Both the position numbers and the translations under genes were made by a program. Below are positions 26,462 through 36,479 of a DNA stretch of 64,000 bases, one piece after another. The number at the start of each line of letters is the position of its first letter. Positions within the stretch are counted from its first letter, which is position 1. The notes beneath the pieces were generated by a model, which did no database searches, was not told the DNA's origin, and was given only the letters and a program-made list of their open reading frames with translations. The DNA comes from CBFHSF01 sp965661055 (GTDB taxonomy: Bacteria > Bacteroidota > Bacteroidia > Flavobacteriales > Schleiferiaceae): contig CBFICS010000013.1 of assembly GCA_965661055.1 (NCBI GenBank), positions 6,043-70,042 on the forward strand, in the 5' to 3' direction.

Positions 26462-28591
26462 TTATGCCGGTTGTTCAACGTCTTTCATACTCAATTGAAT
26501 TCGCTTTCGAGGGATATCAACCTCTACTACCTCTACATTAACATATTGCCCTAGTTTTACGACCTCTAACGGATCAGACACAAAGGCGTTTTTCAACTGT
26601 GAAATATGGACAAGTCCATCTTGTTTCACCCCTACATCTACAAAAGCGCCAAATTTGGTAATATTAGAAACGATTCCGGGTAATTTCATGCCAATTTTTA
26701 GGTCTTCCATTTTGTGAACCTCATCAGAAAAAGAGAATACCGTAGCTTTACTTCTAGGGTCTCTTCCTGGTTTTTTAAGCTCTTCAATAATGTCTTTACG
26801 GGTCTCTGGACCCACCTCATCAGACACCTCCCAATTAATTTCTAATTCTGAAGCAATCATATCTTCTACAGAAAGTTTGTTGGCCTTGGCAACCGCCTCT
26901 ACGTAAGAATATCTTTCTGGATGAACCGCCGTTTTATCTAATATATTTTTAGAATTTGGTACCCTAATAAATCCTGCTGACTGCTCAAAGGCCAGAGGAC
27001 CCATAAGCGGAATTTTCTTTAATTCTTGTCTGCTGCTTATTTCACCGTGCTTCTTTCTATACTCTATAATATTTGAAGCGAGTTTAGGTCCGATACCAGA
27101 AACATATTTTAGCAAATACTCACTAGCAGTATTAATCTCTACACCCACCTCATTCACGCAGCTTGAGACTACCCTATCTAAAGATTCTTGTAACAGCTTT
27201 TGGTCCACATCGTGTTGATATTGTCCTACACCCAGGTTTTTGGGCTCAATCTTAACCAGTTCAGCAAGAGGGTCTTGCAACCTTCTACCAATACTTACCG
27301 CTCCTCTAACCGTTACATCGTATTGAGGAAACTCTTTTCTACCCACAGAACTAGCAGAATATATAGAAGCTCCCGCTTCATTGACACTAAAGGCTTTTAC
27401 CTCTCTGTCAAAGTGAGTGTTTTTCACAAGATTTTCCGTTTCTCTTCCCGCGGTGCCATTTCCTATGGCAATGGCATCAACCTTATAGGCTTGAACCCAT
27501 TGAGACAATTTCTTTTTTGCTTGGTTAAACTCTCTTTGTGGAGGATGTGGAAAAATATTTTCATTGTGCAGTAACTGTCCTTGTTCATCAAGAATCACGA
27601 CCTTACATCCCGATTTAAATCCAGGGTCAATCGCCAAAATCCTTTTGCCTCCCAAAGGGGGCATCATTAACAGTTGTCTTAGGTTTCCTGTAAAGATAGA
27701 TATAGCCTCACGATCTGCTTCCTCCTTCTTTAGTGTCCTTATTTCAGATTCTAAAGACGTTTTTATAAACCGTTTGTAAGCTTCTTTGCATGCTTTTTTA
27801 ATGACCTCACTTGATGGACTTTGAGAACGGATAACCGACTCCTCTATTTTCTTCAAGTTTTGGTCCTCTTCTGCACGAAGTTTTAGGCGAATTATTCCTT
27901 GCGATTCGCCTCTAAGCATGGCAAGGAATCTAAACCCTGGGGTGCGTGAAACTTTTGATTGATAATCAAAATAGTCTTTAAAAGTACTGCCCTCGTCTTC
28001 TTTTCCTTTAATCACCTTTGAACTCCACTCACCCTCTCGATTAATGGCCCTACGTATGGCGTTTTTTATGCTTATCCGCTCATTTATCCATTCGGCAATA
28101 ATCTCAATAGCCCCTTGAAGAGCGTCCTCAACAGAAGGTACCGTAGAATTTACAAACCGCCGAGCTAAGTCTTCTGGGTGAGAAGCTCCTTGACTCATGA
28201 TCATCTTAGCCAGTGGCTCAAGGCCTTGACTTCTCGCTACTTCTGCTTTTGTTTTTCTCTTGGGCTTATAAGGTGTGTAAATATCCTCTAACAGATGAAT
28301 GTCATGGCAATCTTCAATTTTTGCCTTGAGTTCATCCGTTAGCTTTTCTTGCTCTTTAATAGATTTTAGAATTGCAATTTTTCTCTTTTCTAACTTTTCA
28401 AGTTGTTCATAAAGCGATAAAATATTCTCTATAGCTACCTCATCAAGGTTGCCGGTAAGTTCTTTTCGGTACCTAGCCATAAAGGGTATTGTCGCACCCT
28501 CTTGACTCATTTTCAAAACATTGCCAACGCTTGAAGAATCTACATTTAGCTGTCCTGAAATTATTTTATAAAGATTGTTGTCAATTGCCAT
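26462..28591 (-). CDS. tex: Tex-family RNA-binding transcription accessory protein
   Basis: A 709 aa nucleic-acid-binding protein related to eukaryotic Spt6. The N-terminal helix-turn-helix region is followed by a YqgF-like RNase H domain (RILAIDPGFKSGCKVVILD), HhH motifs (KYVSGIGPKLASNIIEYRKK) and a C-terminal S1 RNA-binding domain (GIVSNITKFGAFVDVGVKQDG). Length is a little under the typical 750-780. It binds RNA and is thought to work in transcription; direct roles are unclear. It is monocistronic. Confidence 0.95.
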   Translation of the reverse strand: MAIDNNLYKIISGQLNVDSSSVGNVLKMSQEGATIPFMARYRKELTGNLDEVAIENILSLYEQLEKLEKRKIAILKSIKEQEKLTDELKAKIEDCHDIHLLEDIYTPYKPKRKTKAEVARSQGLEPLAKMIMSQGASHPEDLARRFVNSTVPSVEDALQGAIEIIAEWINERISIKNAIRRAINREGEWSSKVIKGKEDEGSTFKDYFDYQSKVSRTPGFRFLAMLRGESQGIIRLKLRAEEDQNLKKIEESVIRSQSPSSEVIKKACKEAYKRFIKTSLESEIRTLKKEEADREAISIFTGNLRQLLMMPPLGGKRILAIDPGFKSGCKVVILDEQGQLLHNENIFPHPPQREFNQAKKKLSQWVQAYKVDAIAIGNGTAGRETENLVKNTHFDREVKAFSVNEAGASIYSASSVGRKEFPQYDVTVRGAVSIGRRLQDPLAELVKIEPKNLGVGQYQHDVDQKLLQESLDRVVSSCVNEVGVEINTASEYLLKYVSGIGPKLASNIIEYRKKHGEISSRQELKKIPLMGPLAFEQSAGFIRVPNSKNILDKTAVHPERYSYVEAVAKANKLSVEDMIASELEINWEVSDEVGPETRKDIIEELKKPGRDPRSKATVFSFSDEVHKMEDLKIGMKLPGIVSNITKFGAFVDVGVKQDGLVHISQLKNAFVSDPLEVVKLGQYVNVEVVEVDIPRKRIQLSMKDVEQPA

Positions 28592-28678
28592 GGGTCAAAG
28601 AAAACAAAAGTTAAAAGACGTTGTTGGTGTATTCTGGCAATTTTGTTGATTTTTATGTTAAAATCTTTTGATTGTACT

Positions 28679-28686
28679 TACTTTTG
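28679..28686 (+). promoter_or_regulatory. -7 promoter box for the TPR gene
   Basis: TACTTTTG matches TAnnTTTG and lies 45 bp before the ATG at 28731. No clear TTG lies at the expected -33 distance. Confidence 0.4.
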
Positions 28687-28730
28687 TCCGCTTAATTTCG
28701 TTTTATATTTAGGTAGCAATAAAAACGACC

Positions 28731-30113
28731 ATGTTTGAATTTGAAGACTCATCAATTAACCACTTAGTTCAGCGTTTCGAAGAAATGCTAGAAAACCACT
28801 CTGTGTTGTTCTTTGATGTAGATGATTTAGAATCGTTAGCCGACCATTATTTTGAGAATGGATTTTTCTCAAAAGCAATGATGGCCATTGACATGGGAGC
28901 AAATCAGCACCCCACCTCTGCTAGCTTTCCTATAAAGAGGGCTCAGTATTTTCTAGCTACCAATAAGTTAGAACAAGCCGTTGAAGAATTAGAGAAAGCA
29001 GAGTCTTTAGATCCCAATAATTTAGACCTCCTAATTGCACGGGGTACCTTCCACTCTAAAGAAGGACAACATCGCAAGGCTATTGCTATTTATAAAAACG
29101 CAATTGATCAGCACATAGACAATGGTGAGATTTTCCCATTAATCGCATATGAATATCAACAACTCGGTGAGTACAAGGAAGCCATTAAGTGGTTAAAGCA
29201 AACTTTAGACGCTTTTCCAGACGATGAATTAGCTCTGTACAACCTAAGTTTGTGCTATGACTTTTTAGAAGCCAATGAAAAGGCAATAAGTTATTTTAAG
29301 AAATATTTAGATTCTAATCCTTATTCAGAAACAGCCTGGTATCAACTCGGCCTTATTTACAATAAGTTAGACAAGCCAAAATTAGCCCTAGAAGCCTTTG
29401 ATTACGCCATTGTAATTGATGAGTATTTCACCGCAGCCTATTTTGAAAAAGCCAAAATTTTAGAAAAGACTCAACAGTTTGAAAAAGCCGCAGAGACTTA
29501 CCTATTATCATTTGAATTTGATGAACCTAGTGGTTATTCATACTACCGTATTGGTAATTGTTACCGCAACATGGGCGATTCTAAAAAAGCCCTAAAATTC
29601 TTTAGGTTGGCAATTTCTGAAGATCCAGAATTAGATGAGGCCTATTTAGAGTTATCACTGATCAATCTTGCCAATGGTAAGGTGTTTGAGTCTATCCACA
29701 ACATTAGAAAAGCCATTTCACTAGACAATGACAACCCCGATTACCTTGTGGTTGCCGCTGATGTTTACAAACAAGTGGGCTTGTATCTTGAGGCTACTCA
29801 GTGTTACGAAAAGATTTTAGATCACGGCTTCAATGAGCCGGAACTATATATTGATTATGCAGAATTGCTCTTAGACATGGACGAGGTGAATGAAGCCCTC
29901 GACTTGTTAAAAGTAGCCGTTGGTGTGCACGGTGATTCTGAAGAATTAAGATGTGTCTATGCAGGTTACTTATTTGCGGTGGGTAGAGATCGCGAAGGTT
30001 TTGTTGAATTAACCGAAGCCAAAAAATACAGTGACAAAGTAGAGTCTATTTTCTTTGAGTATTTTCCGCATTACCAAGACGAGGCAGAAATCGTTTCATT
30101 CTTTAAAGGGTAA
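28731..30113 (+). CDS. Tetratricopeptide-repeat protein
   Basis: A 460 aa cytoplasmic protein built almost wholly of TPR helices, about ten repeats, for example RAQYFLATNKLEQAVEELEK, DSKKALKFFRLAISEDPELD and KQVGLYLEATQCYEKILDHG. There is no signal peptide or membrane helix. TPR proteins act as protein-binding scaffolds; the partner is unknown. It is followed by the DUF368 gene, which starts 30 bp downstream. Confidence 0.85.
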   Translation: MFEFEDSSINHLVQRFEEMLENHSVLFFDVDDLESLADHYFENGFFSKAMMAIDMGANQHPTSASFPIKRAQYFLATNKLEQAVEELEKAESLDPNNLDLLIARGTFHSKEGQHRKAIAIYKNAIDQHIDNGEIFPLIAYEYQQLGEYKEAIKWLKQTLDAFPDDELALYNLSLCYDFLEANEKAISYFKKYLDSNPYSETAWYQLGLIYNKLDKPKLALEAFDYAIVIDEYFTAAYFEKAKILEKTQQFEKAAETYLLSFEFDEPSGYSYYRIGNCYRNMGDSKKALKFFRLAISEDPELDEAYLELSLINLANGKVFESIHNIRKAISLDNDNPDYLVVAADVYKQVGLYLEATQCYEKILDHGFNEPELYIDYAELLLDMDEVNEALDLLKVAVGVHGDSEELRCVYAGYLFAVGRDREGFVELTEAKKYSDKVESIFFEYFPHYQDEAEIVSFFKG

Positions 30114-30118
30114 ACCTT

Positions 30119-30126
30119 TACCTTTG
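30119..30126 (+). promoter_or_regulatory. -7 promoter box for the DUF368 gene
   Basis: TACCTTTG, a full -7 match, lying 17 bp before the GTG start at 30144. It may provide transcription separate from the TPR gene. Confidence 0.45.
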
Positions 30127-30143
30127 ACCAAATTCATTTTTAC

Positions 30144-31094
30144 GTGAGAAATTTTAAAGACTACCTTTCTATTTTTACAAAAGGTATTGCAATGGGTGCT
30201 GCTGATGTGGTTCCTGGAGTTTCAGGGGGCACCATCGCCTTTATTACGGGTATATATGAAGAGTTAATCAACTCTATTAATCAAATAAACCTTAGTGCAT
30301 TAAAGGTTTTTAAACAAAATGGACTTCTTGCTTTTTGGAAACACGTAAATGGCAACTTTCTACTCGCTCTACTTAGTGGAATTGCCGTTTCAATTATTTC
30401 TCTTGCCAAAGGAATAACCTATCTACTTGAAGCACATCCTATTTTCATTTGGTCCTTTTTCTTCGGGTTAGTCTTTGCGAGTATATTCTTTGTAGCCAAG
30501 CAAATAAAAAAATGGAATTTATCGGTAATCATTGGCCTCGTGGTGGGTGCTGTTTTTGCCTTTTATATTACCACCTTGCCTGCTCAAACAGAAAGCAATG
30601 CCCTGTGGTACATTTTTCTCAGTGGTATGGTGGCCATTTGTGCAATGATTCTTCCTGGAATATCCGGTAGCTTTATCTTACTCTTGTTGGGCTCATACAA
30701 AGTAGTTCTAACAGCAATTCACGAAAGAAATTTATTGACCCTTGCCGTTTTTGGCAGTGGCGCCGTTATTGGACTTCTATCTTTTGCTAAATTATTAAAG
30801 TGGATGTTTGCCAAACATCACAATGTAACCATTGCTGTGCTTTCAGGATTTTTGGTTGGTTCACTGAATAAGATTTGGCCTTGGAAAGAAACTCTTTCTA
30901 CCTTTACAAAACACGCGGGTGAGGCCAATGAAGAAATCATTCCACTGGAGCAGGTTAGCATCTCTCCTGCCCGTTTTGAAGAACTAACAGGTCAACCCAG
31001 TTTATTGACGGGTGCCATTGGAATGTTCTTGGTAGGACTTGCGGTTATTTTGGCAATGGAATGGGCATCCAGGTTTAAATCTAAAAAAGCGTAA
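30144..31094 (+). CDS. DUF368-family polyprenyl-phosphate transporter
   Basis: A 316 aa membrane protein with about 8 predicted helices. GIAMGAADVVPGVSGGTIAF at the N-terminus is the DUF368 signature, and AICAMILPGISGSFILLLLG is its repeat-related counterpart. Members of DUF368 (PopT) were shown to recycle undecaprenyl phosphate across the membrane for cell-wall synthesis. I infer the same role. A GTG at 30144 is chosen because the signature starts about 15 residues later. The stop lies 1 bp before the aroE ATG, so the two are coupled. Confidence 0.88.
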   Translation: MRNFKDYLSIFTKGIAMGAADVVPGVSGGTIAFITGIYEELINSINQINLSALKVFKQNGLLAFWKHVNGNFLLALLSGIAVSIISLAKGITYLLEAHPIFIWSFFFGLVFASIFFVAKQIKKWNLSVIIGLVVGAVFAFYITTLPAQTESNALWYIFLSGMVAICAMILPGISGSFILLLLGSYKVVLTAIHERNLLTLAVFGSGAVIGLLSFAKLLKWMFAKHHNVTIAVLSGFLVGSLNKIWPWKETLSTFTKHAGEANEEIIPLEQVSISPARFEELTGQPSLLTGAIGMFLVGLAVILAMEWASRFKSKKA

Positions 31095-31095
31095 C

Positions 31096-31809
31096 ATGCT
31101 TTTCGGACTCATCGGAAAATCTCTAGGTCATAGTTTTTCTAAAAAGTATTTTTCAGAAAAATTCACCCGTGAGTCCCTTCAGGCTACCTACCAAAATTTT
31201 GAACTTCAGTCTATTGGTGAGTTTAAAAAATTAGTGGCAGATCATGATTTCTCAGGACTAAATGTCACCATTCCCTATAAAAGAGATATAATCAACTATC
31301 TGGACGAAGTGAATCCTGAAGCTTTGGAAATTGGTGCTGTTAACACCATAGTATTTACTGAGGGCAGAATTAAAGGTTACAATACAGATCATATCGGGTT
31401 TTCAGAAAGCATAGATTTATCTACTGTAAATAAAGCTTTGGTTCTTGGTAATGGCGGAGCCCATCACGCCATTGTATTCGCTTTAAAAAAAAGCAACATT
31501 ACCGTGGATGTATTGGCAAGAAATCCTTTTGGAAAGGAAATTTTATGGTCAAATAATGGTCCTTCACTTTCAGAATATGACCTCGTGGTGAATACAACGC
31601 CCCTAGGCACCTACCCAAACGTAGATGAGTTGCTTCCCCTACAGTATCAAACCATAACTTCTGGTTCAATTTTTTACGACCTTGTGTATAATCCTGAAAA
31701 CACTGCCTTTATGAGAAAAGCACAACAACATGGCGCCCTTGTAAAGAACGGATTTGAAATGTTAAAAGGTCAGGCAGAAGCAGCATTTAAACTGTGGACA
31801 AGTCATTAA
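31096..31809 (+). CDS. aroE: Shikimate dehydrogenase AroE
   Basis: Reduces 3-dehydroshikimate to shikimate with NADPH in aromatic amino acid synthesis. The substrate motifs are GKSLGHSFSKKYF (residues 6-18), NVTIPYK with the catalytic Lys, GAVNTI, and YNTDHIGF. The cofactor loop is ALVLGNGGAHHAIVFAL. The ATG at 31096 gives 237 aa; the longer frame starting at 31039 overlaps the DUF368 gene. Length is slightly below the usual 245-270. No other aro gene is near. Confidence 0.94.
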   Translation: MLFGLIGKSLGHSFSKKYFSEKFTRESLQATYQNFELQSIGEFKKLVADHDFSGLNVTIPYKRDIINYLDEVNPEALEIGAVNTIVFTEGRIKGYNTDHIGFSESIDLSTVNKALVLGNGGAHHAIVFALKKSNITVDVLARNPFGKEILWSNNGPSLSEYDLVVNTTPLGTYPNVDELLPLQYQTITSGSIFYDLVYNPENTAFMRKAQQHGALVKNGFEMLKGQAEAAFKLWTSH

Positions 31810-31830
31810 TTATCAATTTTTTCATTGAAA

Positions 31831-31862
31831 TTGCATTTATAGCCCGCTATTAGGTAAATTTG
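31831..31862 (+). promoter_or_regulatory. Promoter of the DUF349 gene
   Basis: TTG at 31831-31833, a 21-bp spacer, then TAAATTTG at 31855-31862. Both elements and the spacing fit the Bacteroidota consensus. The start codon is 71 bp downstream. Confidence 0.55.
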
Positions 31863-31933
31863 TTCATATATTAATTGAGTCAAAGAACGTTGACCTTTAA
31901 TTAATAAGGTTAGAACTATTAAAAATTTACGCT

Positions 31934-33877
31934 ATGGCTGAGGAAATGCTCAACCAGGAAGAGGAGAATCGCAAAGACCTCCCTGAGAATTCTGAAAATG
32001 AAACCCCTAAAGTTGAACCGGTTGTTGAAGAAGTAACTGAAGAAGAAAACGACCATGATGAGTCGCTAGAATCTGATGAACACACAGAAACCGATGAATA
32101 TGCTTTAGAGAACCACGACCTGCCAGACTATCAACACATGCCGGTTGATGAATTACTTTCTGAATTGAGAAAGTTGGTTTCTGGTGCTCCTATTGAAAAA
32201 ATCAAAGACCATGTAGAGGCCATTAAAGGTGCCATTCTTCATGAGTTAGATGATATTAGAAAAGAGAAGCTAGAGCAGTTTGTGGAAGAAGGCGGGTCAG
32301 AAATTGATTTTGAGTATCACCAACCTCCGCGTGAAGCGTTCAAGAAATTGTATGGCGAATTCAAAGAAAAACGTCGTACCTATTATAAAAACCTTGAAAA
32401 AGAACTGAGCAACAACTTAGCGATAAAGCAAGATATTGTTAAGCAAATCAAGGAATTACCTACAAGTGCGGAGACCGTTAATGATGTGTACAACACATTT
32501 AAAGGTCTAATTGATAGATGGAAAGAAACGGGTCCTGTTCCAAAAACAGAATCTACAGAGTTATGGCGAAACTACCATCACCACGTAGACAACTTCTATG
32601 AATATTTGCGATTGAGCAAAGAACTTAGAGAGCTAGATTTCCAAAAAAACCTACAGGCTAAAGAAGCGCTGGTTGAGGAGGCTAAAGAACTGGCTAAGAA
32701 AGAAGTGGATTCAGAAACTTTTAATGAGTTGCAAAAGCTTCATAAAAAGTGGAAAGAGGTTGGTCCTGTTGATAGAGACCACAGAGAAAGTATGTGGGAA
32801 AAATTCTCTGAAGCCACTCGCACTATTCACGATAAAAGACACGACTTTTTCAAACAGTTACGAGATAATGCTGCAGAAAAGCTGTCAGAAAAATCAAAAT
32901 TAGTAGAGCGTATTGAAGAGTTTAAGTTTGACCATTTAAAATCGCATAATGCATGGCAGAACGCGATTAAAACTATGGACGAGCTGCGAGTAAAGTTCAA
33001 GTCTTTAGGGAGAATAAACCTTCCGGAGAACGATGCTTTATGGGAGAGATATAGAGCTGCGAACAAATTGTTCAACAAGGCAAAAAACAACTTTTACAAG
33101 GAGCTTAAAGGCCAGCAAAACAAAAATCTTGAGAAAAAAAGAGCTCTTTTAGCAAAGGTTCAAGAATTAAAAGAAAGTTCTGCATGGAAAGAAACCTCCA
33201 ATGAATTGAAACGTATTCAACAAGAATGGAAGAAAATTGGCTACGTACCTAGAGCTGAATCTGATAAAGTTTGGACTGAGTTTAGAGCTGCGTGTAATCA
33301 CTTCTTCGACAGACTTACAGAGCACAATAAAAATCAAGATAAAGCCCTTGAAGGCAATCTTGAAAAGAAGAAAGAAATTCTTGATCGCATTGCTAATTCA
33401 GAAATAGCTAAAGACACACAAGAAGCTATTGAAAGCATCAAGTCTCATGTAAACGAATGGAAAAGCGCCGGAAGAGTTCCTAGAGCCGCTATGAAAATTG
33501 AAGATGAGTTCTCTAAGGCTATAGATTCATTATATGACAAGCTTAATCTTTCAAAAAGAGAGAGTCAACTTATGAAGTTTAAAACCAAAGTGATGTCATA
33601 CTTTGAGTCAGAAGATCACTATGGACTCAATAAGGAAATTGACGCCTTAAGAAGGAAGCTTGATGAGATAAAGAATGAAATTTTACAATTAGAAACCAAT
33701 GTGAAAATGGTTTCTGGAAGCGATGACAATCCTTTTGTAAAAGAAGTTAAAAAGCAAGTTTCAAAATTAAATGAGCAAAGAGAGCTGTTTAAAGAGAAAC
33801 TAGCATACATCAGAGAAGAAAGAAAAAAGGCAGAAGAAAAAAACAATTCTTCTGAAGAGGAAGCCAACAATGAGTAA
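31934..33877 (+). CDS. DUF349-domain repeat protein
   Basis: A 647 aa acidic protein built of helical DUF349 repeats. The family pattern is a tryptophan-rich motif such as LIDRWKETGPVPKTES, KLHKKWKEVGPVDRDHRES, RIQQEWKKIGYVPRAESDK and VNEWKSAGRVPRAAMKIE, about four to six copies. The N-terminus is very acidic and low complexity, and the C-terminus is coiled coil (LDEIKNEILQLETNVK). There is no signal peptide. Function is unknown; the family is common in Bacteroidota. A terminator follows it. Confidence 0.92.
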   Translation: MAEEMLNQEEENRKDLPENSENETPKVEPVVEEVTEEENDHDESLESDEHTETDEYALENHDLPDYQHMPVDELLSELRKLVSGAPIEKIKDHVEAIKGAILHELDDIRKEKLEQFVEEGGSEIDFEYHQPPREAFKKLYGEFKEKRRTYYKNLEKELSNNLAIKQDIVKQIKELPTSAETVNDVYNTFKGLIDRWKETGPVPKTESTELWRNYHHHVDNFYEYLRLSKELRELDFQKNLQAKEALVEEAKELAKKEVDSETFNELQKLHKKWKEVGPVDRDHRESMWEKFSEATRTIHDKRHDFFKQLRDNAAEKLSEKSKLVERIEEFKFDHLKSHNAWQNAIKTMDELRVKFKSLGRINLPENDALWERYRAANKLFNKAKNNFYKELKGQQNKNLEKKRALLAKVQELKESSAWKETSNELKRIQQEWKKIGYVPRAESDKVWTEFRAACNHFFDRLTEHNKNQDKALEGNLEKKKEILDRIANSEIAKDTQEAIESIKSHVNEWKSAGRVPRAAMKIEDEFSKAIDSLYDKLNLSKRESQLMKFKTKVMSYFESEDHYGLNKEIDALRRKLDEIKNEILQLETNVKMVSGSDDNPFVKEVKKQVSKLNEQRELFKEKLAYIREERKKAEEKNNSSEEEANNE

Positions 33878-33895
33878 TGGCTAAAAGAATGTTGT

Positions 33896-33924
33896 AAAAA
33901 ACCGAAGCTTGTCTTCGGTTTTTT
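33896..33924 (+). terminator. Terminator after the DUF349 gene
   Basis: Stem ACCGAAG/CTTCGGT, 5-base loop, A tract before and T tract after. Located 18 bp past the stop codon and ahead of uvrB. Confidence 0.85.
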
Positions 33925-33953
33925 TATCCCCCGAAAGGGAAATTTATACAGAA

Positions 33954-35972
33954 ATGGAGTTTAAGCTAGAGTCAGAATTCTCACCTACCGGTGACCAACC
34001 GCAAGCCATAGGTGAATTAGTAGATGGAATTGTAAGAGACGATAAATACCAAACCCTTCTTGGTGTTACGGGTTCTGGGAAGACCTTTACCATGGCCAAT
34101 GTAATCAAAGAGGTGAAAAAACCCACTTTGGTATTATCGCACAACAAGACTTTGGCCGCTCAGCTTTATGGAGAATTTAAGCAGTTTTTTCCTGAAAACG
34201 CGGTTGAGTACTTTGTCTCATACTATGATTATTACCAACCGGAGGCCTATATTCCCACCTCTGGAACTTACATTGAAAAAGACCTTAGTATAAATGACGA
34301 AATTGAAAAGCTGAGACTTTCAACCACGTCTTCATTGTTATCTGGCCGCAGAGATGTAATTGTGGTAGCCTCGGTATCTTGTTTGTATGGTATTGGTAAT
34401 CCAGAAGAGTTTTCTAACTCCATGATAGAAATCAAGGTAGGTCAAGTTATTGGAAGAAATAAGTTTCTACATCTCTTGGTTGACTCTCTATACAACCGAA
34501 CGGAAGCCGAGTTTAAAAGAGGGAATTTTAGGGTTAAAGGTGATACCGTTGATGTATTTCCTGCCTATGCTGATCATTACTTAAGGATTTCATTTTGGGG
34601 GGACGAAATTGAATCTATTGAACAATGGGATCCTGCATCAGGTCAACGCGTAGATAGATTTGAACAAATGCGTTTGTATCCTGCTAATATTTTTGTGACC
34701 GGAAAGGACAAGCTACAGTCTGCCATTCATCAAATTCAGGATGACATGGTAAAAAGAGTAGATTACTTTAGAGAGGTTGCACGTCCTTTAGAAGCGAAAA
34801 GATTAGAAGAAAGAACCCAGTTTGACCTAGAAATGATCCGCGAGTTAGGATATTGTTCAGGTATTGAGAACTACTCTAGATACCTAGATGGTCGTGACCC
34901 CGGAACTAGGCCTTTCTGTTTACTGGATTACTTTCCGGATGACTTTTTAATGGTTATTGACGAAAGTCACGTAACCCTTCCGCAGGTTAGAGCTATGTAC
35001 GGAGGTGACCGTTCTAGAAAAGAAAACCTTGTAGAATACGGATTTAGGTTGCCTGCAGCTATGGACAATAGACCCTTGATGTTTGAAGAGTTTGAGTACC
35101 TGCAGAACCAAGTGGTTTACGTTTCTGCCACACCAGCTGAATATGAATTAGAAAAATCGGGTGGAGTTTACGTTGAACAAGTAATTCGTCCTACAGGCCT
35201 ACTCGATCCAAACATTGAAGTACGTCCTAGCGAAAATCAAGTAGATGACCTTATGGAAGAGATTCTAAAAAGGGTTGATTTAGATGAAAGAACGCTAGTG
35301 ACTACCTTAACCAAAAGGATGGCCGAGGAATTAACCAAATACCTAACGCGTTACGGAATTAGGTGTAGATACATTCATTCTGATGTTGACACTCTAGAAA
35401 GGGTTGAGATAATGCGTGATCTTAGATTAGGAATTTTTGATGTATTGATTGGGGTAAACTTATTGAGAGAAGGTCTTGACTTTCCGGAGGTTAGTTTAGT
35501 TGCCATTCTTGATGCAGACAAAGAAGGATTTCTACGATCACAGAGGTCACTAACCCAAACTATTGGTAGAGCCGCTAGAAATGTGAACGGACTTGCTATT
35601 ATGTATGCTGATAAAATAACTGAAAGCATGCAAAAGACCATTGACGAAACCACTAGAAGGCGAGAAAAACAGCACCAATATAACCTAGACAACAACCTCG
35701 TCCCTACTGCTCTAAAGAAATCAAAAGACAGTATTCTTGCCTCTTCAAAAGCAGCCAATAGATCAAGTCAAACATACGCTTTAGAGGATCAACAAAAGAT
35801 ATTACAAGAAGAAACCCATATATACCACAGTTTAACTGACCTAGAAAAAGCCATTACCAAGACCAGAAAAGAAATGGAAAAAGCCGCGAAAGACTTGAAC
35901 TTCATTGAAGCGGCAAGGTTAAGGGATCTTATGATGGAATTAGAAGCCCAACGTTCAGGATTAAAGAAATAG
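33954..35972 (+). CDS. uvrB: Excinuclease ABC subunit B UvrB
   Basis: A DNA-damage recognition helicase of nucleotide excision repair. It carries Walker A GVTGSGKT, the beta-hairpin YYDYYQPEAYIP, the box DESHVTLPQ, and the helicase motifs near QTIGRAARNVNG. The C-terminal UVR domain for UvrC binding is the last ~35 residues (IEAARLRDLMMELE). I chose the ATG at 33954 (MEFKLESEF, 672 aa); the extended frame begins inside the terminator upstream. Neither uvrA nor uvrC is present here. Confidence 0.97.
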   Translation: MEFKLESEFSPTGDQPQAIGELVDGIVRDDKYQTLLGVTGSGKTFTMANVIKEVKKPTLVLSHNKTLAAQLYGEFKQFFPENAVEYFVSYYDYYQPEAYIPTSGTYIEKDLSINDEIEKLRLSTTSSLLSGRRDVIVVASVSCLYGIGNPEEFSNSMIEIKVGQVIGRNKFLHLLVDSLYNRTEAEFKRGNFRVKGDTVDVFPAYADHYLRISFWGDEIESIEQWDPASGQRVDRFEQMRLYPANIFVTGKDKLQSAIHQIQDDMVKRVDYFREVARPLEAKRLEERTQFDLEMIRELGYCSGIENYSRYLDGRDPGTRPFCLLDYFPDDFLMVIDESHVTLPQVRAMYGGDRSRKENLVEYGFRLPAAMDNRPLMFEEFEYLQNQVVYVSATPAEYELEKSGGVYVEQVIRPTGLLDPNIEVRPSENQVDDLMEEILKRVDLDERTLVTTLTKRMAEELTKYLTRYGIRCRYIHSDVDTLERVEIMRDLRLGIFDVLIGVNLLREGLDFPEVSLVAILDADKEGFLRSQRSLTQTIGRAARNVNGLAIMYADKITESMQKTIDETTRRREKQHQYNLDNNLVPTALKKSKDSILASSKAANRSSQTYALEDQQKILQEETHIYHSLTDLEKAITKTRKEMEKAAKDLNFIEAARLRDLMMELEAQRSGLKK

Positions 35973-35982
35973 AAAAATAAGG

Positions 35983-36465
35983 ATGCGAAAATTAATTTTC
36001 TTCTTCTTTTGCATCAAAAACCTTTGGGGACAATCTGAAATGGTTTAGATAATAAATCCAATAAATGGTAATCAATATCCAAAAAGGATTTATTCAACTC
36101 AATGCCAACGGAAGTTTTTCTTACTATACTGAACAAGATGAAACTGTAGGAAACACTTTAGAAAATATTTTATCAAATAAATCGGGTATTTCTGAAAGTG
36201 GTTTTGTTTATTTGACCCTTTCGGGGAAAGGAACCGACAAATAATCATTGATCAGTCTTTATCCAAACCCCACTACTGAATAAATAAATATTTTAGCGGC
36301 GGCTAAAATGGATGAAATTGAACTTTATAACAATAATGCTAGTTTAGTAAGCAAGGTGGCTTTGAAAGATCGTCAGCATACGTTAAATTTAACGAGACTT
36401 CCCCATAGAAATTAACACGTTAAAAGTCAATTTTCAAGACCATGCCTTAGTAAGGAAAATAATAA
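35983..36465 (+). pseudogene. Broken small secreted protein with a T9SS type A sorting tail
   Basis: A signal-peptide-like start (MRKLIFFFFCIKNLWGQ, ATG at 35983) meets a TAG after 21 codons. A later frame gives GFIQLNANGSFSYYTEQDETV up to a TAA near 36242. Then come SLYPNPTT, a stop, INILAAAKMDEIELYNNN and QHTLNLTRLPH, and one base out of frame NTLKVNFQDHALVRKIIKL. The YPNPTT start, the LTRLP-G-Y-like turn and the basic end are those of T9SS type A sorting domains. At least three stops and one shift make it dead. It lies on the same strand as, and runs into, the nrnA start. Confidence 0.75.
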
Positions 36466-36479
36466 AATTATTGCGCTTC

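Noticed and set aside
33909..33953. N-terminal extension of uvrB
   Set aside because: It begins with TTG inside the DUF349 terminator; the family start is MEFKLES at 33954.
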